Below, piece after piece: positions 1 through 11,220 of a stretch of DNA of 64,000 nucleotides (position 1 is the stretch's first letter; every line of letters starts with the position of its first letter). The notes below the pieces were generated by a model. That model made no database searches, had not been told where the DNA came from, and saw only the letters and a program-made list of their open reading frames with translations. The translations under genes were made by a program, and so were the position numbers. Location of the stretch: NCBI RefSeq assembly GCF_000737575.1, contig NZ_CP006270.1, positions 685,163 through 749,162 of the forward strand, in the 5' to 3' direction. Origin of the DNA: Synechococcus sp. KORDI-49 (lineage in GTDB: Bacteria > Cyanobacteriota > Cyanobacteriia > PCC-6307 > Cyanobiaceae).

Positions 1-399
1 GCAGTTGTGCTGCAACGGGCTGTCGGACCCTTCAGGAACGGGGCACTGCAGATGGGAGGCCTCCAGCTCAGCATTCCAGAGCAGCCTGAACGCCTCACGG
101 GCATGCTCATTGCTGCCGGAGTGGGACGCGCAGCTGATGGCGATGCCCCGATCACCGGCCTCCATCTGGGCAGCGGCCCCACTGCTGAGAAACGGCAGGG
201 CCTGGAACGGTTTCAGAGCGGAGCGGATGAAAGTCTCGTAGCCGGGATCACCGGCAGACATCAGAACCCGTCCGCGCCCGTCACAGACAACTGCGTGCAC
301 CCTGTGCTTTGACTCGCCGATGCAGCCGCGGCAGAGGGTCACCTCCAATGGCGCAGTCCCGGAGCGTGATGCGCCGCTGAAACCGGAGGAGAGGGGCAT
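1..399 (-). CDS. Asparaginase II family protein, C-terminally cut by the window edge
   Basis: The 133 codons visible run open to base 1, so only the N-terminal part is present. The segment VHAVVCDGRGRVLMSAGD, followed by FIRSALKPFQALPFL, matches the start of the asparaginase II family (Pfam Asparaginase_II, cyanobacterial and rhizobial type). This family is thought to hydrolyse L-asparagine and is unrelated in sequence to E. coli AnsA/AnsB. The conserved SCASHSG motif follows. The ATG at 399 is the first good start and lies 18 bases after the CGLD27 gene, so it is probably the last visible member of a minus-strand operon with DUF3318, rsfS and CGLD27. Family assignment is fairly sure; substrate is inferred only. 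Confidence 0.85.
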   Translation of the reverse strand, partial: MPLSSGFSGASRSGTAPLEVTLCRGCIGESKHRVHAVVCDGRGRVLMSAGDPGYETFIRSALKPFQALPFLSSGAAAQMEAGDRGIAISCASHSGSNEHAREAFRLLWNAELEASHLQCPVPEGSDSPLQHNC

Positions 400-417
400 C
401 CTCGAACGAGCCTCGTT

Positions 418-912
418 TCAGAGAGCCTGACAGAGGCTCGCCCCCCCCAGCATGAGTGCGGCGGCCAGGGCCATGGCACGTGCCAGCCGACCCAGGATCG
501 GCCTCACCTCATGCCGGGCCACGAGCTGATCCTTCTCACGCCAGGACACGGGCTTCTCCCACGTCTGCCCGTCGTACCAGCCTGACTCCTCGTAATCCAC
601 CGATTCAGCCAGCAGGCGGCGCATCACGTAGGTCCAGCCAAGCCACTGGCGCATCAGCAGAAACAGAGGCAGAACCAGCGCTGCCACGGAAGCTGCCATC
701 ACCAGCCGCGGTGGGTCGCCACGCAGCGTCCAACTGCCGCTGGCGATCAGCGTGCACACGGGAAGCATCAGCAACCATGCCGTTGCCAGACGCCAGCGCA
801 GCCGTGGGTTAGCCCCGGCAGGCCAGGAGAAGAACCAGGATTCCGTCAACTGCTGGAACTCCTCCAGTGGACGCTGCTCGGGAGGAACCGGACAGGCGAC
901 GGACTCGGTCAT
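418..912 (-). CDS. CGLD27 family protein (DUF1230)
   Basis: The 164-residue product begins with the family signature CPVPPEQRPLEEFQQL, followed by SWFFSWP. Two hydrophobic segments (about residues 43-62 and 68-88) form a probable membrane hairpin, and a third lies at the C-terminus. CGLD27 proteins are conserved in cyanobacteria, algae and plants; the Arabidopsis member has been linked to iron homeostasis in plastids, but the molecular role is unknown. The ATG overlaps the rsfS stop by 4 bases (ATGA), which argues for translational coupling. Confidence 0.88.
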   Translation of the reverse strand: MTESVACPVPPEQRPLEEFQQLTESWFFSWPAGANPRLRWRLATAWLLMLPVCTLIASGSWTLRGDPPRLVMAASVAALVLPLFLLMRQWLGWTYVMRRLLAESVDYEESGWYDGQTWEKPVSWREKDQLVARHEVRPILGRLARAMALAAALMLGGASLCQAL

Positions 913-1283
913 GACCCCGCAGGAACATCCTGCGGCGAACCTAGAAACACCCGGGTCTCGCCGTGGCTCCAGAAGGCCTCGAGGTCGTAATACCCCCGCT
1001 CATCGGGCATGAGCACATGAACGATGAGTTCGCCGTAATCGAGCAGCGCCCATCGCCCCTCATTCAAACCTTCCTTTCGCAGCGGGAGTCGCTCCGCTTC
1101 GGTCTCCAGCCGGTCCTCGACCGAGCGAGCGATCGCCCGCACCTGCACATCCGACTGTCCCCCTGCGATCACCAGCCAGTCGGCCAGGCTTGAAACCTCG
1201 TCGACTCGGATCAGACGGATGTCCGTGGCCTTGCGGTCGTCACAGGCATCCGCAGCGAGCTCGGCAAGCTGTTCACTATCCAT
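909..1283 (-). CDS. rsfS: Ribosomal silencing factor RsfS
   Basis: This 124-residue protein belongs to the RsfS/Iojap family, which binds ribosomal protein L14 and blocks subunit joining when nutrients are short. Diagnostic stretches are SSLADWLVIAGGQSDVQVRA, EGRWALLDYGELIVHV and FYDL-like YYDLEAFW near the C-terminus. I chose the ATG at 1283, giving MDSEQLAELAADA. A longer upstream reading exists but would extend into the DUF3318 gene with low-complexity arginine-rich sequence. It overlaps DUF3318 by 8 bases and CGLD27 by 4 bases, so the three are probably cotranscribed. Confidence 0.95.
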   Translation of the reverse strand: MDSEQLAELAADACDDRKATDIRLIRVDEVSSLADWLVIAGGQSDVQVRAIARSVEDRLETEAERLPLRKEGLNEGRWALLDYGELIVHVLMPDERGYYDLEAFWSHGETRVFLGSPQDVPAGS

Positions 1284-1911
1284 AGACGTTTTCGCTGGTG
1301 ACGGAACTGCGGGATCCCTCCTGCTGCGCCATCTCGGCACGCGCCTTGCTGGCACTCTTACGCAGCGCCTCCAGGCGATCTTCATAGAAGCTGCGACGGC
1401 GCTTCTTGCGGGTCTGTTCCACCAGCTCCTTCAGCGCACCACCCAGACTGCGGTAGGCGTTCGGAACGCTGTATCCGAATCGGCAGGCAAGGTCGATGGC
1501 CCGCTCGTCTGCGGTGATCGCATCCTGCAGACGCTTCTCGGAATTGTTCTTGAGGTAGAGGCGGTAACCGGCGAAACCCGAGAGCCCCAGGGCCATCAAC
1601 AGCAGAAGGCCGTCCTGAACCCAGAGTTCGCCGATGGCACCACCCAAACCGATGGCGAGGGCAGCCATCTCCCAGCCATCCCTGGGGATCGTGTCGTTCT
1701 GAATGCGACCGACCTCATGCCAGAAGAGCAGGTTTCGGTGATCGAGAGCCATGCTGTCCCACTTTTCAAGATCCACCTGGATCTCGACCTCATCGCGGCC
1801 GATCTCTTCAAGGGTGATCAGCGGCGGGTCCACAGCGGCAGCAGACTCGACGAACACCCAGCTCTGCATTTCCGGTGGCAGCAGCCCCTTGAGGCGCTGG
1901 AGCTCACTCAT
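1276..1911 (-). CDS. DUF3318 domain protein
   Basis: This 211-residue cyanobacterial protein starts MSELQRLKGLLPPEMQSWVF, typical of DUF3318. The segment LDHRNLLFWHEVGRIQNDTI resembles the HE-type motif seen in this family. Two hydrophobic segments around residues 80-120 suggest membrane association, and a basic, helix-rich tail (RKKRRRSFYEDRLEALRKS) follows. An ATG nine codons upstream (1938) is in frame, but 1911 fits the family's usual N-terminus. Function is unknown. It is the promoter-proximal gene of the minus operon, facing carB across about 115 bases. Confidence 0.85.
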   Translation of the reverse strand: MSELQRLKGLLPPEMQSWVFVESAAAVDPPLITLEEIGRDEVEIQVDLEKWDSMALDHRNLLFWHEVGRIQNDTIPRDGWEMAALAIGLGGAIGELWVQDGLLLLMALGLSGFAGYRLYLKNNSEKRLQDAITADERAIDLACRFGYSVPNAYRSLGGALKELVEQTRKKRRRSFYEDRLEALRKSASKARAEMAQQEGSRSSVTSENVYG

Positions 1912-2026
1912 CGCGTCTGGGTTCCTTTGATGTGTCAAAGGTAGCGAGGCCCCGGTCCCTCACCGTTCGTGCCGTGGGGGAACTGCTGCGTGAGAGGCTT
2001 TCAATGTCTGGCCCAGAACGACCTCC

Positions 2027-5341
<3,315 letters not shown>

Positions 5342-5466
5342 CCGTCCTGACGAGCAACCGGATCAGCAACAAGCATGAAAAGCCGCACAGACGCAGACAG
5401 CGCGATCATGTCATCCAGTGCGTTTGTCACCGACGATGTATTCAGTGGCCCGAATGAAAGCATGTT

Positions 5467-5487
5467 GCTAATCTGATCAAGATTAGC
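5467..5487. promoter_or_regulatory. Perfect 8-bp dyad upstream of the Ig-repeat gene
   Basis: GCTAATCT (5467-5474) and AGATTAGC (5480-5487) are exact reverse complements around GATCA. The dyad ends 10 bases before the GTG at 5498. It could be an operator, or an RNA hairpin that affects initiation. The sequence alone does not decide. Confidence 0.4.
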
Positions 5488-5497
5488 CCTTAATGTC

Positions 5498-8400
5498 GTG
5501 AAAACAGGCTTAACCTCACGACAACCCAATTGGATCAATAATAACGGCGATATTTTATTACTCCAATCATCCGCCTCAGCCAGTGATCATCTGAACAGCA
5601 ATCAGGCACTGTCAGGTCAGGACGACGATCAAACAAGCCCTCTCGATCCGATCGTCCGGATCGGAAGCGTGGACGCGCCTTCTGCAACGAGCATTGAGAG
5701 GGTCATCACGATCCCCATCGACATCACAAAACTCGATGACGGGATCACATCGATCAACGGTTTCAATATCAAGGTTCATTATGATTCATCGGCCTTAAAT
5801 CTCATTCAAAGCGAGGAAGAGTCGCTCGAGATCCTCGCCGACAACATCCCCCTGATGGATGCCATCTCACAGCTGAGTGGTTCGGCTGCCGGCTGGCTTG
5901 TGGATGAAGCGACGGAACAGAGCGGAGAGGGTGCTTCCAAGCTCACCGCAATAGCGGGAATGCTGACGGAAACAGCGACGGGGGGGGTGTTCCACATCGT
6001 CGGCGCCGGTCCTGTGGGCCTGTCAGTGGATGATGCCGAGAGCATCAGTGAGTCCAATCCCCTCCATCTGGGCAGCCTCGTCTTCCGGGTACCGGCAGGA
6101 ACCCTGGATCAGAGCATCGATCTGGATCTTCGGCTGGAAGAGGTCCTGATCACGGGATCGACGCAAGATCAGATCTCGGCGACTCTCACCACCACAGAGG
6201 TCATCGATGGTGTCCTCACATTGCAGAGCCAGGCCTCAACAACAGACACGACACCACCCAGCGTCAAGCTGACCCACTCCACGCTGACCACCTCGGCAAC
6301 AGCCATCGTCACCGCCGTCCTGTCTGAAGGATCAGAGGATTTTTCTGCCGCAGACCTGATCGCCACCGGGGGCGAAATCAGCGATTTCAATCGGATCAGC
6401 GCAACGGAATACACGGCCCTGTTCACACCGACCCCCCAGAGCAGCGTCAATGGCACCGTGACCATCGGTGCCGGAGCGTTCTCCGATGCCGCGGGAAATC
6501 TGAACACAGAGAACGAGCTGGTCACGATCACGGTGAACACCTCGATCCCGTGGGTCTCGCTCACAACAACCGACGACAAACTGACGGCAGGAGAGACCGC
6601 CCTGATCGGCGCCACACTTTCGGAGGTCTCCGAGGATTTCGGGGAAGACGATCTCGATGTCAGCGGCGGGGTGCTCTCCGATTTCACTCAGGTGAACGAG
6701 CTTCGCTATACCGCGTTGTTCACACCGGCAGCGGACAGCACCAGCGATGGTGTGATTTCCGTTGCCATCGGGGCCTTCACCGATCTGGAGGACAACAGCA
6801 ACGCCACGGCCTCCGAGATCTCCATGGACGTGGAGACCACCGTTCCTTCGGTCGTTTTGACGGCAAGTGGACTGGGATCCGATGCGATGCTCACCGTCGG
6901 GGAAAGCGCCACGATCTCCGCGCAACTGTCGGAACGTTCGCTCACCTTCACGGAAGACGACCTGATCGTGAGCGGCGGCGAGCTCAGCGACTTCCAGGCC
7001 ATCAGCACCAGCCTCTACACCGCGACGTTCACCCCCTCCGTCAACAGCACGACCACCGGGATCGTGCAGGTGAATGCGGCAACGTTCTCCGACTTTGCAG
7101 GCAATGACAATGCCGACGACACAACCCTGTCCATCCCTGTTGAAACAACGGAGCCTTTTCTGGTCTTCACCAGCTCAGACGACAACCTGAAAGCTGGCGA
7201 AACCGCAACGATCACCATCACGCTCTCGGAGGAGTCTCCGGATTTTTCCCAGGACTCTCTGCTGATCCAGGGAGGAGAACTGTCCCAACTGCAAGCCAGC
7301 AGTGCCACGTCTTACTCCGGCATCTTCACACCATCCGCTGAAAGCACCGCCGAAGGCCTTCTCTCCATCGCCATCGGGGAATTTTCAGATCTTGCCGGAA
7401 ACACCAATAGCGCGGATGCCGAGATCAATCTCACGGTGGAAACCACCGTGCCGACCATCTCCTTCAGCAGCAGCGATGACATTCTGACGGCGGGAGAGAA
7501 AGCCACGATCCGAGCAACCCTCTCAGAGCCGATCGCCACCTTTTCCGCAGACGACCTCCGCGTCAGCGGAGGTCAGATTTCAGATTTCGGTAAAGCCACG
7601 TCCAGCTTCAACAAGATCAGCGATTCGGAATACAGCTTCAACACCGTCAGTGACACGGAATACACCTTCGTCATGACGCCGACGCCGGACAGCACGGATG
7701 ATGCCTCGGTCTTTCTGGATGCCAACACCCTCACGGATGCTGCTGGAAATTCCAACACCGCATCAGCCGACATTGTGATGACTGTGGAAACAACCATTCC
7801 AACTGTCGCGCTGAGCAGCAGCGATCCAACTCTGACGATCGGTGAATCAACAATCTTGGCGGCGGAACTCTCGGAACCTTCCTTTGATTTCACATTGGAT
7901 GACTTCAACGTCAGTGGCGGTGCACTCACGGATTTCACCGTTGTGAATGCCTCGCAATACACAGCATTGTTTACCCCTTTCTCCGATACCACAACCACAG
8001 CTAGTGCTGTGATTGAAGCCGGCAGCTTTTCGGATGCCGCCGGAAATCAGAACATCCAAGCTGAGTCGCTGATGCTCACGATTGACACGATCGCACCGGA
8101 ACTCACCCTCAGCAGCTACCGCTCAACCCTCGGCATCGGTGAAAGCACACAGATCCGGTTCACGCTGTCAGAACCCTCCAGTGATTTCGGACTCGATGAT
8201 GTCTCTGTAAGCGGCGGAACCCTTTCAGCACTCTCCGGTGAAGGCACAACCTTTGAGGCCACCTTCACTCCCATGGTCAATGTCACGACAACAGCAACCT
8301 TGAAGGTGCTTGAAGAGAGATTCAGCGATACCTACGGCAATGGCAATCTTGCTTCAGACACGATTGCCATCGATGTGGACACCCTGATCGAGGCACCACC

Positions 8401-8791
8401 CATCCCCAACCGACCCCGACCCAGACAGTTGGGGCATCCAGAGCTGGGCACGTCCGCCGCCATCAATCTGTCTGATCTCGTGACAGGGACGGCCCAGAGA
8501 CAATCCGCCGAGGACATCCTCACTTACCTCGACGACACCGTCGCCGGTCTTTTTCAAGGGATCGCGCCATCTCTCGAGGAAGCCGACATTGATGGCGATG
8601 GGCAGCTCCATCCCTTCACCGATGGCATGGTCCTCTCGCTCTATGCGACATCAGCCGCTCTCGATGTTTCTGATTCTCAGCAGCTCATCTACGTCCCCGG
8701 TGCCTGGGAAGACAGTCTCGAAACGGGTGTGCCCATCGTGAAGTCGCTACTGGAGTCATCCTTCGGAACATTCCAGAACACTGCAGGCTGA
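5498..8791 (+). CDS. Large secreted-type protein: cohesin-like domain, seven Ig-like repeats, EF-hand-like tail
   Basis: The 1097-residue product has no hydrophobic N-terminus. Residues about 45-245 look like a cohesin-type beta-sandwich (RVITIPIDITKLDDGITSIN, then FNIKVHYDSSALNL). Residues about 250-962 hold seven roughly 100-residue bacterial Ig-like repeats of the Big_12 style, each with LTAGE-type, FSxDDLxVSGG and YTALFTP-type signatures. Repeat 5 contains a short internal duplication (SDSEYSFNTVSDTEYTF). A calcium-loop motif, DIDGDGQLHP, follows near residue 1029. A cell-surface or adhesive role is inferred, with export probably by a type I route. The GTG start is uncertain: no clear ribosome site is visible. 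Confidence 0.75.
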   Translation: MKTGLTSRQPNWINNNGDILLLQSSASASDHLNSNQALSGQDDDQTSPLDPIVRIGSVDAPSATSIERVITIPIDITKLDDGITSINGFNIKVHYDSSALNLIQSEEESLEILADNIPLMDAISQLSGSAAGWLVDEATEQSGEGASKLTAIAGMLTETATGGVFHIVGAGPVGLSVDDAESISESNPLHLGSLVFRVPAGTLDQSIDLDLRLEEVLITGSTQDQISATLTTTEVIDGVLTLQSQASTTDTTPPSVKLTHSTLTTSATAIVTAVLSEGSEDFSAADLIATGGEISDFNRISATEYTALFTPTPQSSVNGTVTIGAGAFSDAAGNLNTENELVTITVNTSIPWVSLTTTDDKLTAGETALIGATLSEVSEDFGEDDLDVSGGVLSDFTQVNELRYTALFTPAADSTSDGVISVAIGAFTDLEDNSNATASEISMDVETTVPSVVLTASGLGSDAMLTVGESATISAQLSERSLTFTEDDLIVSGGELSDFQAISTSLYTATFTPSVNSTTTGIVQVNAATFSDFAGNDNADDTTLSIPVETTEPFLVFTSSDDNLKAGETATITITLSEESPDFSQDSLLIQGGELSQLQASSATSYSGIFTPSAESTAEGLLSIAIGEFSDLAGNTNSADAEINLTVETTVPTISFSSSDDILTAGEKATIRATLSEPIATFSADDLRVSGGQISDFGKATSSFNKISDSEYSFNTVSDTEYTFVMTPTPDSTDDASVFLDANTLTDAAGNSNTASADIVMTVETTIPTVALSSSDPTLTIGESTILAAELSEPSFDFTLDDFNVSGGALTDFTVVNASQYTALFTPFSDTTTTASAVIEAGSFSDAAGNQNIQAESLMLTIDTIAPELTLSSYRSTLGIGESTQIRFTLSEPSSDFGLDDVSVSGGTLSALSGEGTTFEATFTPMVNVTTTATLKVLEERFSDTYGNGNLASDTIAIDVDTLIEAPPIPNRPRPRQLGHPELGTSAAINLSDLVTGTAQRQSAEDILTYLDDTVAGLFQGIAPSLEEADIDGDGQLHPFTDGMVLSLYATSAALDVSDSQQLIYVPGAWEDSLETGVPIVKSLLESSFGTFQNTAG

Positions 8792-8839
8792 ACGCCACCG
8801 ACGCTGGCTGGATAGGGTTGGTTGAGCTGCAGAACCGTC

Positions 8840-9499
8840 GTGACCACATCCGCACCTGTGATGCCTGGAAGTGATCTGAAAACCGCCTTCCAACGCTGCT
8901 ACGAGAATCGTTACACCTGGGAGCCAGGCTTCCAGGGTTACCGCGGCCGCTGCCTCTGGTTGCAGGGGGATCGCCAGGTTGAAGGAACATTCGAAGTCGG
9001 AGCCGACCTGAAGGCCCAGGTGCAGGGGATCGAGGATGCTGAGGTGTTGAAAGCCGTGAATTCCCAACTCTGGGAAGTCGCCATCCATCGGGTGCGACGC
9101 AGCTTTGAGCAGACCCATGGTGAGAACACCTTCACCGCTGGCGACACCGATGCGGTGGGCACTGAGGTGATTGTGGGCGGCAAAAATGAAGGCGATCGTT
9201 ATCGCATCAAGGACGACGTTGTGACGATGGTGCATCGACACATTCATGGAACGGTTGTGACGATCTTCACCACGGATGTCACAGACACGGGAGCCGGCTA
9301 CCTCAGCCACACGTACACCAGTGCTTATGCCGACCCTGCCACCGGCGAGGCCCGCGGTGCGCGCAACAGGTTCACGGATACCTTCACCCAACTTCCCGAC
9401 GGAGGCCCCTGGGTGCTGCAGGAGCGCGTGATCGAGAACGACAACGATCCCGATGATGGCGGCCAGACCTTCCGCTTCGAAGATCTTCAAGCGCTTTGA
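8840..9499 (+). CDS. DUF3386 family protein
   Basis: This protein of about 219 residues matches the cyanobacterial DUF3386 family by LKTAFQRCYENRYTWEPGFQ, GYRGRCLW and the C-terminal RFTDTFTQLPDG. It has no signal peptide or membrane segment, so it is probably cytosolic. The function is unknown. The start is ambiguous: GTG 8840 (used here), ATG 8861 and TTG 8822 are all in frame; residues from MPGSDLKTAF onward are certainly coding. It is followed 60 bases later by the symporter gene on the same strand. Confidence 0.82.
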   Translation: MTTSAPVMPGSDLKTAFQRCYENRYTWEPGFQGYRGRCLWLQGDRQVEGTFEVGADLKAQVQGIEDAEVLKAVNSQLWEVAIHRVRRSFEQTHGENTFTAGDTDAVGTEVIVGGKNEGDRYRIKDDVVTMVHRHIHGTVVTIFTTDVTDTGAGYLSHTYTSAYADPATGEARGARNRFTDTFTQLPDGGPWVLQERVIENDNDPDDGGQTFRFEDLQAL

Positions 9500-9559
9500 T
9501 TGGATTGCAGCAGCTGATCAGCTGTGACACCATCTCCAAACGTTTCGGCTTTGGTGGTG

Positions 9560-10909
9560 ATGGAATTGAACGGTGCCATTGAGGCCATCAACAGCCCGAT
9601 TAATTCATTCGTCTGGGGGCCGCCAACGGTCACGCTGATCGCTCTCACCGGCATCGTGCTGATGGTGGGTCTGCAGTTCATGCCGCTGCAGCGGCTGTTC
9701 TACGGCGTCCGCATGATGCTGCGACCGGCGGCCGGTCTCAAGGAGGGCGAGATCACGCCGTTCCAGGCCCTGATGACGTCGCTGTCGGCGACCATCGGCA
9801 CCGGAAACATCGCGGGTGTTGCCGGTGCCATCGCTGTGGGTGGACCCGGTGCGGTCTTCTGGATGTGGGTGATCGCCGTCTTCGGCATCGCCACGAAATA
9901 CGCCGAAGCGGTTCTGGCGGTGCAGTTCCGTGAAACCGATGAGCGGGGAAATCATGTCGGCGGCCCGATGTATTACATCCGCAACGGCCTTGGTGAGCGA
10001 TGGAGCTGGTTGGCCGGTCTGTTCGCCCTGTTCGGCATGCTGGCCGGATTCGGAATCGGCAACGGCGTCCAGGCCTTTGAAGTCTCTTCTGCCCTGGAAA
10101 GCGCCGGTGTTCCGAGATTGCTCACCGGCATCGTCCTGGGCGTGCTGGTCTTCGCCGTTGTTATTGGAGGCATCCGCAGGATCGCCCAGGCCGCTTCAGC
10201 CATCGTGCCGCTGATGTCTGTTCTCTACGTGGGAGCCTGCCTGGTGGTACTGGCCCTCAACGCCGGTGCGATTCCTGATGCCCTTGGCACGATCTTCACC
10301 AACGCCTTCAGCGGCGAAGCTGCCGCAGGCGGAGCCTTCGGGCAGGTGGTTCTGATGGGCTTCAAACGAGGCATCTTCTCCAATGAAGCCGGTCTGGGCA
10401 GTGCTCCGATCGCCCATGCCGCGGCCCGGACCGATGATCCCGTCCGTCAGGGAACGGTGGCCATGCTCGGCACCTTCATCGACACCCTGGTGATCTGCAC
10501 CATGACAGCTCTGGTGATCATCACCACCAAGGCCTACACGGTGATGGACAGTGCCGGTGAACGGCTGAGCGGAGCGACCCTTTCGATCACGGCCTTCAAC
10601 AGCGGCCTCCCCGGCAGCGGCGTCGTTGTCACCGTGGGACTGATCGTGTTCGCCTTCACCACGATCCTCGGCTGGAGCTTCTACGGAGAGCGCTGCACGA
10701 GTTATCTGTTCGGCGAAGCGGCTGTTCTGCCCTTCCGTCTGTTCTGGGTCGCTATGGTCGTGTTTGCGTCCGTGGCTGGAACCGGAGGAGCTCTCTGGGG
10801 TGTCGCCGACACCCTCAACGGTCTGATGGCTCTCCCGAATCTTGTGGCGCTGCTGCTGCTCAGCGGAACGGTGTTCCGCCTCTCCAGGTCCTACAACTTC
10901 AGGTCCTGA
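9560..10909 (+). CDS. Sodium:alanine/glycine symporter (AGCS family)
   Basis: AGCS carriers import alanine or glycine with Na+ or H+. The roughly 449-residue protein shows the family core TSLSATIGTGNIAGVAGA near residue 75 and GGPMYYIRNGLG near 135. GFKRGIFSNEAGLGSAPIAH follows near 275, with about ten to eleven membrane segments. I chose ATG 9560 (MELNGAIEAINSPINSFVWG), because family members start just before this motif; GTG 9524 adds 12 residues. The exact amino-acid substrate cannot be read from the sequence. A hairpin follows the stop at 10924. Confidence 0.92.
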   Translation: MELNGAIEAINSPINSFVWGPPTVTLIALTGIVLMVGLQFMPLQRLFYGVRMMLRPAAGLKEGEITPFQALMTSLSATIGTGNIAGVAGAIAVGGPGAVFWMWVIAVFGIATKYAEAVLAVQFRETDERGNHVGGPMYYIRNGLGERWSWLAGLFALFGMLAGFGIGNGVQAFEVSSALESAGVPRLLTGIVLGVLVFAVVIGGIRRIAQAASAIVPLMSVLYVGACLVVLALNAGAIPDALGTIFTNAFSGEAAAGGAFGQVVLMGFKRGIFSNEAGLGSAPIAHAAARTDDPVRQGTVAMLGTFIDTLVICTMTALVIITTKAYTVMDSAGERLSGATLSITAFNSGLPGSGVVVTVGLIVFAFTTILGWSFYGERCTSYLFGEAAVLPFRLFWVAMVVFASVAGTGGALWGVADTLNGLMALPNLVALLLLSGTVFRLSRSYNFRS

Positions 10910-10923
10910 GGAGAGGCGGATGT

Positions 10924-10949
10924 CCAGAGGGTCAACCCTGACCCTCTGG
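10924..10949. terminator. Convergent hairpin, probable bidirectional terminator
   Basis: An 11-bp perfect stem, CCAGAGGGTCA (10924-10934) and TGACCCTCTGG (10939-10949), closes a 4-base loop. It sits between the converging symporter and DUF6447 genes and includes the DUF6447 stop codon. No T-run follows on either strand, so the terminator call is only moderate. Confidence 0.5.
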
Positions 10950-11171
10950 CAGAGGCGTGACGTTCTGGAGCTTTTCATTCAGCTGCATCGCAAGGCTCTG
11001 TCGTCCCACCGCCAGCACCTTGAGGGTGTCCTCATGCATGCGCAGCTGGGCGTCAGCCACCTGCATGCCCCGCACCAGTTCCTTCAGATCATCAGGGAGG
11101 GTGTTGAGGTCGTATCGCTTGCCCTCGAAGGTGAGCACGGGGTTGGGATTGTTCGCTGCGGAGTCAGTCAT
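10932..11171 (-). CDS. DUF6447 family small protein
   Basis: The 79-residue protein has a short conserved core, LTFEGKRYDLNTLPDDLKEL, followed by a helix VRGMQVADAQLRMHEDTLKV. This matches small proteins grouped as DUF6447 in cyanobacteria and marine bacteria. No function is known. It is soluble, and its stop codon lies inside the hairpin shared with the symporter gene. It ends a minus-strand pair with the ABC exporter gene, which begins 50 bases downstream. Confidence 0.75.
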   Translation of the reverse strand: MTDSAANNPNPVLTFEGKRYDLNTLPDDLKELVRGMQVADAQLRMHEDTLKVLAVGRQSLAMQLNEKLQNVTPLPEGQG

Positions 11172-11220
11172 CAGTCGCTGCCGGGAGTGATCGGATCCGG
11201 CATGCCGACTTTAAGAGCGT

